A DNA stretch of 64,000 bases from Epithemia pelagica (lineage: Eukaryota > Bacillariophyta > Bacillariophyceae > Surirellales > Surirellaceae), in the NCBI GenBank assembly GCA_946965045.2, contig OX337240.1:992001-1056000 (forward strand). Reading direction: 5' to 3'. Shown here one piece after another: positions 41,421-51,223 of the stretch. Both the position numbers and the translations under genes were made by a program. Below the pieces are notes generated by a model. The model ran no database searches. It saw only the letters and a list, made by a program, of their open reading frames with translations, and was not told where the DNA came from. Positions within the stretch are counted from its first letter, which is position 1. Each line of letters begins with the position of its first letter.

Positions 41421-42232
41421 GGTTTCCCTATTGCAATGTGGATGATGTGGAAGAAATGCAGGACAACTTCACTTGTTGTTTGTTGTTTGTTGTTTGCTCT
41501 TGTTGCTTTTTTGAAGAAAGTTTGATATAGAATTTGTGTGTAATCCTGGCGGGTGTGTGTAAGAGTTATTTAGGGCTACGTTCTGCGTTCCGACAGATGC
41601 GGCGTGCGGCGTGTGGTGCGTGTGTGTTCTTCACCTTTGCCTCCGTTTGTGCTCTGGGTGTGTTTGTCGTGTGGGTGTGTCCGGGTGTGTCCGGGTGCGT
41701 CGTGTCTCATGATTCATGATGTTTCGTGTCTTCCTCGCTGCTTATTGCTTACGCATTCACTATATAATCCTTTAGATCTATATCTTCTGTTCTATAGTTC
41801 TTCATCGTGCTTAGCTCTTGCTGCTTGCATCGTCAAGCGATCTTTCTCGCTGGATCACTTTTGCGCTTGACAAAATCCAGCAGAGATTTGCTGTTCTGCA
41901 CACCTCTTTTTATCACGACGATAGCACAATAACAGCAACTTCCGGTAACTACACGTGAGTCGCATATTCTCTCCCAATACCCAACGGACGAAACCAAAAC
42001 AAAGGATCGATATTAATTATTAATACAAAGTACGTATTATGATACCATAGAATATGATTTACCATTCTCTAGTATGGAACAAACGGGAATGTCGAAAGGT
42101 ATGTCGTTGGTATGTCGTTTGTATGTCGTTTGATGTTGTTTGATGTCGTTTGATGTCGTTTCGGGCTCGCGCGCAAACATGGTTTGCCTCAAAATCCAGC
42201 GGTGCTCCTTCAGTTGATGGGCCTACCGTCAA
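41421..42232. other. Spacer with simple repeats
   Basis: No gene seen. Bases 42098-42165 hold an imperfect tandem of TATGTCGTTTG / ATGTCGTTTG units. GTGTGTCCGG is repeated near 41675. The promoter of the HA gene should lie in the left part. Confidence 0.5.
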
Positions 42233-43185
42233 TCAGTGACTTGTAACCTTGTGATTTCTCGTGAAGAATCCCATCTGCTGGAGAGTACATATTCTTTTGG
42301 CGATAAAAACATCCGACATCATACGAAAGGCTACTGGCAATAGAGTAGCTTGCCGTAGATGATACGGACTGTCTCTCTTGTGGTTGTCACTACATTGTGT
42401 AGAACAGAAAAGGGAAAGGATGAAAGCAGAGCCCATACCATGTAGGTCGACTTGAGGATGCCCCAGGAAAGAGGCATGTCCGGCAGGATCCCTTGCCATC
42501 ACCACCCATGTCACCAGTGGATCAACAACCAACCATGGAGATGTATGGGGTAGGGGGTGAGTGTCTAATGATACAACAGTGTAGTCCAATTTAGAACTGT
42601 TCTACGGTTAGCCGGACTCTTTGCTTCCCTGTCGGTTTTAAACTAGCCATGTTGATTGATGAGGATTCATCTACTGGCAACCAATGGAAATATACAAGAA
42701 CAAGGCAGACACTATAGCTATACATTATACTGGGAGTAGGCAGAGAAGGTTGATACCTCTCATACGATAGCTACCAGAACAATCTTGTTTCTCGTCTGGT
42801 TCAAGGATCTCCCGGAACTCAAAGTATGTGGATTGCCACCACGGAATGGTAAAGTGGGTGGTAAAATGATGGATTTGGTCCCAGGGGTTCGGAGGCAAAG
42901 ATAATTGATAATGCAAAACAAAACAAACACAAGAGTCATCCCACGATTCCACCATTGTGTCGGAAGGTGAACAGTAGCTATTGTAGTGCTCGAAAGTACG
43001 GAAACCAGAGGCTGTGATCAGCGGTAGACCTTTCATTGTTTCCACGACCTTTGCCGTGTTGGCTTTATAGCCGCCATCGGAATACTGGTCCTTGAGCCAA
43101 ATCGAACCAAGCCTAAGCAATGGGGTAATTTGTTTCACACAAAAATTTGAAATTTCCTCTGTGACGACGGGTAGTTTTTCTCAAC
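42233..43185 (-). CDS. Hypothetical gene, at least two exons, incomplete
   Basis: Two protein-like reverse frames: 43185-~42757 (reads EDYGLVEKNYPVV..., then LRLGSIWLKDQYSDGG, PWWQSTYFEFRE) and ~42589-42233 (LDYTVVSLDTHPLPH... to RNHKVTSH and stop). The first has no ATG and is preceded by TAATAG, a possible acceptor, so an upstream exon is missing from my model. The intron between the two could not be resolved with phase-compatible GT-AG sites. No family recognised. Could be a decaying gene. Confidence 0.4.
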
Positions 43186-44249
43186 TAAGCCATAGTCTTC
43201 CTATTACGGAAGTAAGATTCCAAATTCCATGCCCTACATACGTCGCTGGTAGATTTCCCTACATACGTACATATACGTAGACTAGTACTGGATGGTCACT
43301 GTGGCCATCAATTCTTCTACAAGACACATCATCCGACATCCTCCGACATCATCCGACATCATCCGACATCTACCAAATCCTCCGACATCCGTGACTCTGG
43401 ATGTTTTCCTCATATTAAATTAATCTGTACCTAGTATGATCATATAAGGGGTATTACTGTGTGAAAATTAAAAATGTTATATCGTGACGATACTCTGAGT
43501 AGTAGAAGGATTACCTACGTTTTAAGTCCATTACCGGAAGTTGCAGGTAGTTTTGTCTTCTCCAGCATCGGTCAGCTATCCAGTCAGCGCATGAGAAGTC
43601 AAGCCACGAAAAAGTGACGCAGCTCCACTATGCGGTATTCTCTGCTCTTTACTCGTAGAGTCCCTCTACCTCCTCTCTCGACTCTCGACTGCTAGATTCT
43701 CTACTAGCTAGTAGAGGCCCTACCCCAAAAATCTGAAAACGAACCAGGAACGACTATTGGAATTAGAGTATTATGTGTTGATACTAGTTCACTTCGTACT
43801 AGTCAAAGGAAAAACTCAGATACGAGGCAAGAGGCAAGAGGGAATGGATTCTGTCTCCATATTCCTACTGCTGAGTCATATTATTGACAACGTATCTTCC
43901 ACATGTCGAAAACCATAAATCCTATCATACGAGCTATCGACATTATATCGAGGGGGAGTAGAAGTCTTTTAGTATTCGAACGAATATGGATTATGGATAG
44001 ACTCGTTCTGTTGTCTGTAAGTACTCGTAGTTGTTGTTGTTAGCCAATAGCCAATAGCCAACTCTTTTCTCTTTTCTCCTTGTGGAAAGTTGAAATAACA
44101 ACTGTAGGAGTACTTTAATATCTTATATCTCGATTAAGTTGGAGGAATCGACGACCCCTGGAATTTTTAAACTTCTGGTAGGGTCTTTCGCATCGACACC
44201 GGACTTCGAGTATCCCCATCGCTCCATGAAGAATCGGATATTATCCATA
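43186..44249. other. Spacer with GACATC tandem repeats
   Basis: Bases 43327-43392 contain five or six copies of CATCCGACAT/CATCCTCCGACAT. Several 8-12 base repeats of CTCGTAGAGTC/ACTAGTA type occur near 43640-43800. No gene was seen. Confidence 0.5.
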
Positions 44250-45624
44250 TCCCTCGGTATCAGTGTCCACTGCTTAGCTGCTTTTTGTCTGTGCCATCTT
44301 CAAAAGTTCCCAAGTGGACACAGACAGAATTTTTCGTTTTCCGTCTGTCTGTCTAACCATTAAAATTCCTCAGGGTTGAAGCAAGGCCAGCGTGCAAGTG
44401 ACAGTTGACGGTTGGTGGTTGTCCTCGCCGGGTCACCACGATTCAAATTTGGGCATCCATCACACCTGTCACAAAAACCCAAAACCAAGCCAAATGCTTG
44501 ACCATGACGGGGGTGAGGTGAGAACAATGCATGGATCATGCTGGACTGAACCGTTTCTCTCTATTGCTGCTTATTACTTATCTTGTTGTCTCTTTTCCCT
44601 TTTTCTCATGCATCACTGCTGCAGCTGTCTTTCCTATTGTTCTTGCATGATCCTTTACTTTTGTCTCATTTCGTACGAGTAGATGACAAGCCGCCAAATG
44701 TCAACTGGAATATCTTTTCCTTGTCGTAATCGTTTGTTGCTTGATTGTTTTTTGGCTACTGTCATATGCTCTATAGGATAGATTATTCACTCTCGTCTCT
44801 CATCATAGCGTCATTCTCAATCGTTTCTCAACGATGTTGTTTTTTATCAAATAGATGGGAAGCCATCTTGCCACACCCTACTGACCAATTATCTTATCCT
44901 ACCTAGGTAGTCGACACAAAGTGCTCAAAGTGAGCGGTACAAGCTTGTGAGAGCTGTTCTGTTGTGTTTTCATACCGAAACTGAGGGTCATCGTCGTGCT
45001 CAAAACAAAGAACAGAGCTGCAACGAATTCACAAATTCAGAAGGCTCAAAAGTCTCATGGATGACAAGCACTGGCGTTCTACTACTAGTAAATAAACAAA
45101 AGAAGGTCTAGAGTATAGAGTATGTATTTTAATGCAATCAAAGTTATGGGGCTGAGCAAAAACCAGTCATTTCTGTTCGACAAGAATGAACAATGGCACG
45201 TAATGAGCTGCCCAGCGACTAAACAGATGAGTAGCATCTCCCACAAGCAGAGCAAACAAAAGTGGCAAGTGGCAGTGAGCATGACTGATGTAATTGACAA
45301 CATGGCACTTGGCAATGGATCAAGCTCACCTGGAAAGCCAGTAACATTTGTAAGTAGTAAGTACGATGTGCTTTGGCAAAAGAAAAGGGAATTGTGAGCT
45401 TGCCCCGAATTATGCAACAACCAACCGTCATCCACGCAGGGGACGCTTGTTGGGCTTGCGTCCGTTTCAAACGTCGAAAAATTCAGCTGGGCATGCGTGC
45501 CAATTTGCAATTTGATAATTTCTATTTGCATCAAAAGCGAAAAATGCTGTCTGTGTCCACTTGGGAACCTGTGAAGGTGGCACAGACAAAAAACAGCTAA
45601 GCAGTGGACACTGATACCGAGGGA
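44250..45624. mobile_element. TIR element A
   Basis: 1375 bp with 87-bp terminal inverted repeats at 44250-44336 and 45538-45624 (about five mismatches), starting TCCCTCGGTATCAGTGTCCA. No transposase is recognised inside, so it is non-autonomous. The interior is homologous, in inverted orientation, to most of element B next to it. The TIR core GTGTCCACTGCTTAGC resembles that of element C. Confidence 0.8.
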
Positions 45625-45695
45625 TTAGTTGCTGGAGAGTATTTGTTTCTTGACTTAAAAGATCTTGGATTATTATTAGGCGTCTATCTACTATC

Positions 45696-46992
45696 ATTCG
45701 CCATTATTTCCCCTCCATATTGGTGAGGCGGCCAGACCAAACTCGGTCGCGTTTCGTGGACACGTGCTAGGGAGAGCTTGCTCTCAAATGGGGTGGCTTT
45801 GCCAGCTCTCCAACTGCCAGCAAGCGGCCCTGCGTGGATGACGGTTGGTTGTTTCATAATTCACAATGCCGGACAAGCACACAATCCTTTTCTCTTGCCA
45901 AAGCACAAAGCACATCGTATCAATGACATTCCAGGTGAGCTTGATCCATTGAGGATTGCCATGACAATTACATTGCTCATGCTCACTCACACTTGTCACT
46001 TTTGCTTGCTCTGCTCATGGGACGAGAGTCTGCTCATCTGCTGTGTCTCTGGCTCAGCAGCTCATTACTTGCCATTGTTCATTTCTGTCGAAATGATACC
46101 CATAACTTCCATTGCATTTATCCACAGACTATAGACCTCCTTTTCTTTATTAACTAGAAATAGAACTCAAGTGCTAGCCATCCATAGAGTTTAGTGCCTT
46201 CTGTATTCGTGTAGTACATCAGTTTTCTGTTTTGAGCACGTCAATGACCCTCAGTTTCACCATGAACACACGATAGAGCAGCTCTTACACGCTTGTACAG
46301 CTACAAATTGAATCATTCGCTGTTTGACTCTAGCTCTAGGAGCTGATAATTGGAAAGTAGGGTGTGGCAAGTGTCAAGAGCAAGATGGAGCCATCTACTT
46401 GAAGCAAAAACAACAAAGTGTTCGGTCGTTGAGAAATGATTGACAATGATACTATGAATAGTGAATCATCTATCCTACAGAAAACATAAAAGTAACCAAC
46501 CAGCCAACAATCAAACGACAAAAGAATTACAAGAAGGGGAAAGGGAAGGATATTCCACTTGACCACAAGCAGCTTATTCCCAGTCTACTCGTACAACAGG
46601 AGACAAATCCAAAGGATCATGCAAGAACAAAAGGAAAGATTGCAGCAGTGATGAGTAAGAAGAAAGAAAAGGAGACGACAAGATTAGAAATAAGCAGCAG
46701 TAGTGAGAAGTTAAATGCAATTCAGCCCAGCATGATCCGTCCATGGTTCTTACCTCACGTCATGGTCAAGCATTTGCCTCGGTTTTGGGTTTTGTGACAG
46801 ACGAGAACAAGAGGGTTGCCCAAATTTATGAGCATTCAGAAACCACTGGACGCAAGCCGACCTTGATGAAACGGTGTTGGCAATTAGAGATACTTAGAGT
46901 TACCTGGAGCAGTGGCGGGCGATATTAAAAAAAGGTAGGGTTGGGGATATGTCTGGCCGCCTCACCAATATGGAGGGGAAATAATGGCGAAT
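45696..46992. mobile_element. TIR element B
   Basis: 1297 bp with perfect 42-bp terminal inverted repeats at 45696-45737 and 46951-46992, beginning ATTCGCCATTATTTCCCCTC. No coding region recognised. The interior matches element A reversed: for example AAATGCTTGACCATGACG at 44498 and its complement near 46762, and the AGGTGAGCTTGATCCATTG stretch near 45933 against its complement near 45320. The termini are unrelated to A. Confidence 0.8.
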
Positions 46993-47227
46993 TCATTGGA
47001 TTTTGGGGCGTATCTCGTATTCGTGTCTCATTAATTCTGATTACGCAAGACGAAAACAGAATACGAATACGAGTACAAAGCGAAATCCAAACATTCGAGC
47101 TGAAATATGAAATATAGACAATAAGCACTAAGGGTACCATACTTAGTACTCCTACTAGGTACGAGTAGATCATCATTTCCTATGTTCACATTTCACATGA
47201 TATAGACTAGCAAGCAAAAGTATATCC
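46993..47227. other. Short spacer between elements B and C
   Basis: About 235 AT-rich bases with GAATACGAATACGAGTAC-type short repeats. No gene seen. Confidence 0.5.
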
Positions 47228-47484
47228 CTCCGACTCTTGGTGTCCGCTTCTTAGCCCCCCAGCCGCTCTCCGCGACCAACCATTTTCATTTTGGTTTCTT
47301 TGCGTTTTAGAAGAAAATTTCTGGTCAAAATGAAAATCATCACGCCGGCCTTCTGGATCACCCTTTCAAAATTTTGTGAGCAGGCGTGCGCACTTTGACC
47401 GTTGGTCTTCCCCATTTTGTTGATTGTCCCAAAGTTGCGACCCACATTATTTTCACCACGCGCACCTTTTGACATGGACAATGG

Positions 47485-47732
47485 GTGTCTGTACTGGGTG
47501 GAGTGACGTGGCCGATGCTGGCCAGACTCCGCGACCGACAACAGAGGTGCGACTGCTCCGCCTCCTCGACGCGAGGCGAGCATCCGATTTGATTCCCACA
47601 ATCGGAAGTTTTAGGATGACCCTGATGCAGAGTCATTGGAGCGTGAGAAGAGCTCACTCTTCTTGGGTTCAGCATCTTTGCAACGACTACGAGACGAGTT
47701 CGAGATCGCAACGATTCTAGTTAGCTAATCTT
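47485..47732 (+). repeat. DIRS repeat A1
   Basis: 248 bp, same as 55154-55401 except for GAGTCATTGG versus GAGTCGTTGG. Probably contains the promoter; the Gag ATG lies 20 bases after its end. Confidence 0.93.
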
Positions 47733-47752
47733 CTGAGTTTACCTTGTTCATC

Positions 47753-50635
47753 ATGACTTTCTCTGGTTCCAATCCGTTCCTCGACGATATCTTTCCGAAA
47801 AAACCGTCGTCGGCCAAGAGATCTGATCCCCCTGCTCCTTTCTCGTCTGCTCCCGTGGCAGCCGTCGTCTCCCAACCTGACGATCCGAAAGGAGATCAGA
47901 AACCTTCCGCCTCCAACAAGAAGTCCTCTCTCAAGGCTCATGCTCCTAAAGAAGATGATGACATTTACTCTGTCGAGTCCGATTCCGAAGCCCAAGAGAA
48001 ACTTTTCGCGGAAGCCAAGACCATCTCTGCTTCTAGCGACAAGACCAAGAACCCCAAGGCTCCGCATTCTCTTGCTTTGAAACGCTTCGATTCTCTCATT
48101 GCTTCCAAAGAAGATCCGACTGGCAACGATGATGAACTTCTCCTCACGGAAGGAGAGATTGGTACTGACCCTGACGACGAAAACCCGCCCTTTCTTCTTC
48201 GTGCAGGCGCCTATCGTCATGAGTTCTATTTCACTCATGATTTCCACAAGCTCTCCGACAAGTCTCTCGAATACATCTTTTCAGAACTCGAGAAATCTGC
48301 TCCGATTGATTGGTGTGACTCCTTTTTCAAGCCCCTCCACGTCACTTTGACCCGTGATCCTTCCCTTTGGTCAGAAGTTCGATCCAGCTTCAATCGTCTC
48401 ACCTCCACGGACAATCTCCATGTTTGGTTGACCTCCAAGACGAAGAACCATCCTTTTGCTTTGTTGGGTTTGTCTCGCGGTGGTAACCCCTTTCTCTTTC
48501 ACAACCTTTGTTGCCCTGAGAATTGTGGTTCCTTTATTGATCCCCAGATCCCGTTTTATGGTCTCAATCGCATCCCGTTCGAGTCCATCCCGTTCCAACT
48601 TGACAACGATGATGTTCCCCTCCTCTTAAGCGATCACGTGTTCTCTCAAGTCCCCACTTTTGCGGAGATTCTCGATCATTGCGTCGTTGAAATTGATGAC
48701 TTCTCCCCGTCGTCATCTTTCCCTCACCTGACCTTCGATTCATCCAAGTTCAAAAGCTTCTCTGGTGTTGCTTCCAGCTCCTCTTCCTCCTCGAAGACCG
48801 ATCGTGACTTTGTCTGCTCGAGCTTATGCCTCATCCCACCTTGTTTCTCGGGATTGATGCTCCACAACACCGATGCCTCGACCCACAATGTCAACGTCTC
48901 GTTTGAGGACTTAGCCAGTGGATTGTACAAGGTTGCCCTCCACCATTGGTGGACGTCCTCCATGGACAGTACCGTAGAGGTCAAGAAGAAAGGTATGCCT
49001 CTTGACTACCCTCTCCTCATGATTCAAGAGCCGATCATTCGCTTCCTTTGGATCGTTCTTCACTGTCGAGACAGCCCCAAGTTGCAGATTGTTTTCCCAT
49101 CGATTCCCAAGGACCCTTCGAAAGCGAATTCCACGATTTCGATTCATCGCTCCCGAGTCTTTCCCAACCTTGCTCCTCAAGCCCGCACGACACCGTCATC
49201 CTCCAAGCGCCCATCTTTGCGTCGCTCCTCGTCCAATGTCCGCTTTCAATCGACATCTCCGGTTGATTGTTTGATGCCTCCTCAAGATGCCTCCCCATCG
49301 ACAGATCAGCTCTCTTCCCAAGGCAATGGCGTCCGAATGCTTGACGACGATGGCAATGTCCATTTTGTCTCTCCCGAGATGTTCTTACTCTCGAAATGCA
49401 TTAAGGAGCTGACATCCAAGAAAAGCGGCAACGAAGATGACATCACTGCCCCTGAATCAAAAAGCATGTTTCGCGACATGCCACTGAACGCCCAGAAGAC
49501 TTTGAGCCTTGGATCGATTACTTCATCTGCCATCTCTTTACCAGATGAATTGTCCCAGATCATCAAAATCGTCTGGAAATCGAAAAACTCCGCAACATTC
49601 TTTGAGTCTTTTCTCGCCGAAGTCTTCGACCCCTCAGACAATGCATGCACCATCCTTTTCGGACAATGCACCGTCATTCAACGCTTGGGTTTACGTTGGA
49701 AGTCCGAAGCTTGTCCAGGGGGTTTCAGTCCCTTCTCGTTCGATCCATACGCCATTCCAGGCTTGGATTCGAACAACACCCTGGACAAGAATATCCGACA
49801 ACAGATTCATGACGCTTCCTTGTTTCACTTAAACGTTATGAAACAATCCAAAGACATGCAGCAATTGTACTCTGACCACAACCTATTTTTCCCGAGAACA
49901 GCGGATGAGTTTGAAAAGCAGTTGCGTTCTTTCTGGGCATGCGCAAAAGGCCTTTGTGGCTCGTCTTCGATGATTGCGAACCAAGTTCTCAAGGTCTTGA
50001 ACTTTTACCACAAGTTTCGGACAAAGATTATGGCCAAGCAACAGAGCTCGGGTAACGACTTTTATTTCGGGCAATTTCTTTTTGCCATCGACGAAGCTGT
50101 TCAAGAGTTCGTTGCGACCCTATCGAGTGTTTCATCACTAGCAGACATTGGCTTCAACGATTTCGAAGAACGCGTGAATTGGATCTTATTCAATGTCAAG
50201 ACCGGTTCGACTCTCGTTTCCCTCCCTCCGGCACTACAAGCCAAATTCCAAGCCAACCAACTCAAGCACTCCCAAAAGAAACGTTCGGCAGGTTCTGATG
50301 ACGGTCCTTCCAATCCCAAGCGTCAACAGAATTCATCTTCGTCGAACTCTGACCCACCCAAGACCCCCATCACTTTTGACTCCCCATCCAATTGGCGACT
50401 TCCATCCGAATCCAATTACATGAGTGTGTTCCCACCAAGCGTTCTTTCCAACATCCCCTTCGTGACGAAAGATGGGGGGAAGAAGCAACATTTTTGCAAC
50501 ATCTTGTTCACCAAAGGAATCTGCAAGAAAGGCAAGAAATGTAAATTTCTTCATGATGATCCCAGCAAACACAACAAGAAAGAGGCCATGGACGAGTTCT
50601 ACCGATCCGCATATGCCAATGCGAATCGCAATTGA
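47753..50635 (+). CDS. DIRS Gag-like protein with CCCH zinc finger
   Basis: 960 codons from ATG 47753. A disordered Ser/Pro/Lys-rich start is followed by a long globular-looking body. Near the C-terminus is FCNILFTKGICKKGKKCKFL followed by HDD, a C-x8-C-x5-C-x3-H finger (~913-933), a class usually found in RNA-binding proteins rather than the CCHC knuckle of retroviral Gag. It ends at TGA 50633-50635, after which the same frame continues open for 195 codons. Confidence 0.85.
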   Translation: MTFSGSNPFLDDIFPKKPSSAKRSDPPAPFSSAPVAAVVSQPDDPKGDQKPSASNKKSSLKAHAPKEDDDIYSVESDSEAQEKLFAEAKTISASSDKTKNPKAPHSLALKRFDSLIASKEDPTGNDDELLLTEGEIGTDPDDENPPFLLRAGAYRHEFYFTHDFHKLSDKSLEYIFSELEKSAPIDWCDSFFKPLHVTLTRDPSLWSEVRSSFNRLTSTDNLHVWLTSKTKNHPFALLGLSRGGNPFLFHNLCCPENCGSFIDPQIPFYGLNRIPFESIPFQLDNDDVPLLLSDHVFSQVPTFAEILDHCVVEIDDFSPSSSFPHLTFDSSKFKSFSGVASSSSSSSKTDRDFVCSSLCLIPPCFSGLMLHNTDASTHNVNVSFEDLASGLYKVALHHWWTSSMDSTVEVKKKGMPLDYPLLMIQEPIIRFLWIVLHCRDSPKLQIVFPSIPKDPSKANSTISIHRSRVFPNLAPQARTTPSSSKRPSLRRSSSNVRFQSTSPVDCLMPPQDASPSTDQLSSQGNGVRMLDDDGNVHFVSPEMFLLSKCIKELTSKKSGNEDDITAPESKSMFRDMPLNAQKTLSLGSITSSAISLPDELSQIIKIVWKSKNSATFFESFLAEVFDPSDNACTILFGQCTVIQRLGLRWKSEACPGGFSPFSFDPYAIPGLDSNNTLDKNIRQQIHDASLFHLNVMKQSKDMQQLYSDHNLFFPRTADEFEKQLRSFWACAKGLCGSSSMIANQVLKVLNFYHKFRTKIMAKQQSSGNDFYFGQFLFAIDEAVQEFVATLSSVSSLADIGFNDFEERVNWILFNVKTGSTLVSLPPALQAKFQANQLKHSQKKRSAGSDDGPSNPKRQQNSSSSNSDPPKTPITFDSPSNWRLPSESNYMSVFPPSVLSNIPFVTKDGGKKQHFCNILFTKGICKKGKKCKFLHDDPSKHNKKEAMDEFYRSAYANANRN

Positions 50636-51223
50636 CGCCAGGACGGGTTGATTGTTTCTTCATCATCGAATTCATCTTCCTTTTTGCGAGACGACTCTCG
50701 ACCCACCGATAATAGTAAAATTATAGTCGCGGAGTCTTCTTCTTACTCCAAGCCTCTTTCACCTTCATCACCTTCCGCATCCAACATTGTTGCATCCTTC
50801 CTCCCTCCATTGGCGACACTGTCGTCTGACCAAAAACCCAAGATTCCAAGCACTGCGAACCCTTTTCTGGTTCATCATGTCACACAAGATTACTCAAGAT
50901 ACCCCGAGACTCGTCAACGAGAACTCTCCGATCTGATCTCGTCCGTTCAGAATCAATGTGTCATCACGTCTGATTCTGCTCCCAAGATCCGTTCGTCCGT
51001 TGACGCATCCCCCACCAATTCCACGATTGCCACCAATCGTTCCCAACCAACCTCGAAGGATCTCGCAAGAGACTCCTTTTCCGTTGGCACCCCAACAAGA
51101 CCCCAAGTCCCCCAAGTTCCCTTTCCGAAAATCTGCCCTCACAAATTGCGGAATCTCTCCCAGGGAGCTCCTCTGCAATCATCGGGTCTGATTTTTCCGG
51201 CAAGCCATTACAACGAAATGTGA
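50636..51223 (+). CDS. Continuation of DIRS Gag frame after TGA
   Basis: Same frame as the Gag-like ORF, separated by one TGA, with no ATG near its start. Ser/Pro/Thr-rich and without a domain. It overlaps (51004-51223) the upstream extension of the RT frame, which lies in the -1 frame relative to it. Could be reached only by readthrough; a non-coding spacer is the alternative. Confidence 0.4.
   Translation, partial: RQDGLIVSSSSNSSSFLRDDSRPTDNSKIIVAESSSYSKPLSPSSPSASNIVASFLPPLATLSSDQKPKIPSTANPFLVHHVTQDYSRYPETRQRELSDLISSVQNQCVITSDSAPKIRSSVDASPTNSTIATNRSQPTSKDLARDSFSVGTPTRPQVPQVPFPKICPHKLRNLSQGAPLQSSGLIFPASHYNEM

Noticed and set aside
43327-43392. GACATC repeats as a CRISPR array
   Set aside because: Units are 10-13 bases without spacers, in a eukaryotic context; simple tandem repeat.
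44139-46134. Several 75-150 codon frames inside TIR elements A and B as a transposase
   Set aside because: No catalytic motif, no conservation between A and B in the matching frames, and frames exist on both strands.
47487-47720. Frames of ~70-117 codons in the repeated 248-bp segment (also at 55154-55401)
   Set aside because: They fall within the A repeats of the DIRS-like element and are open on both strands; no protein support.
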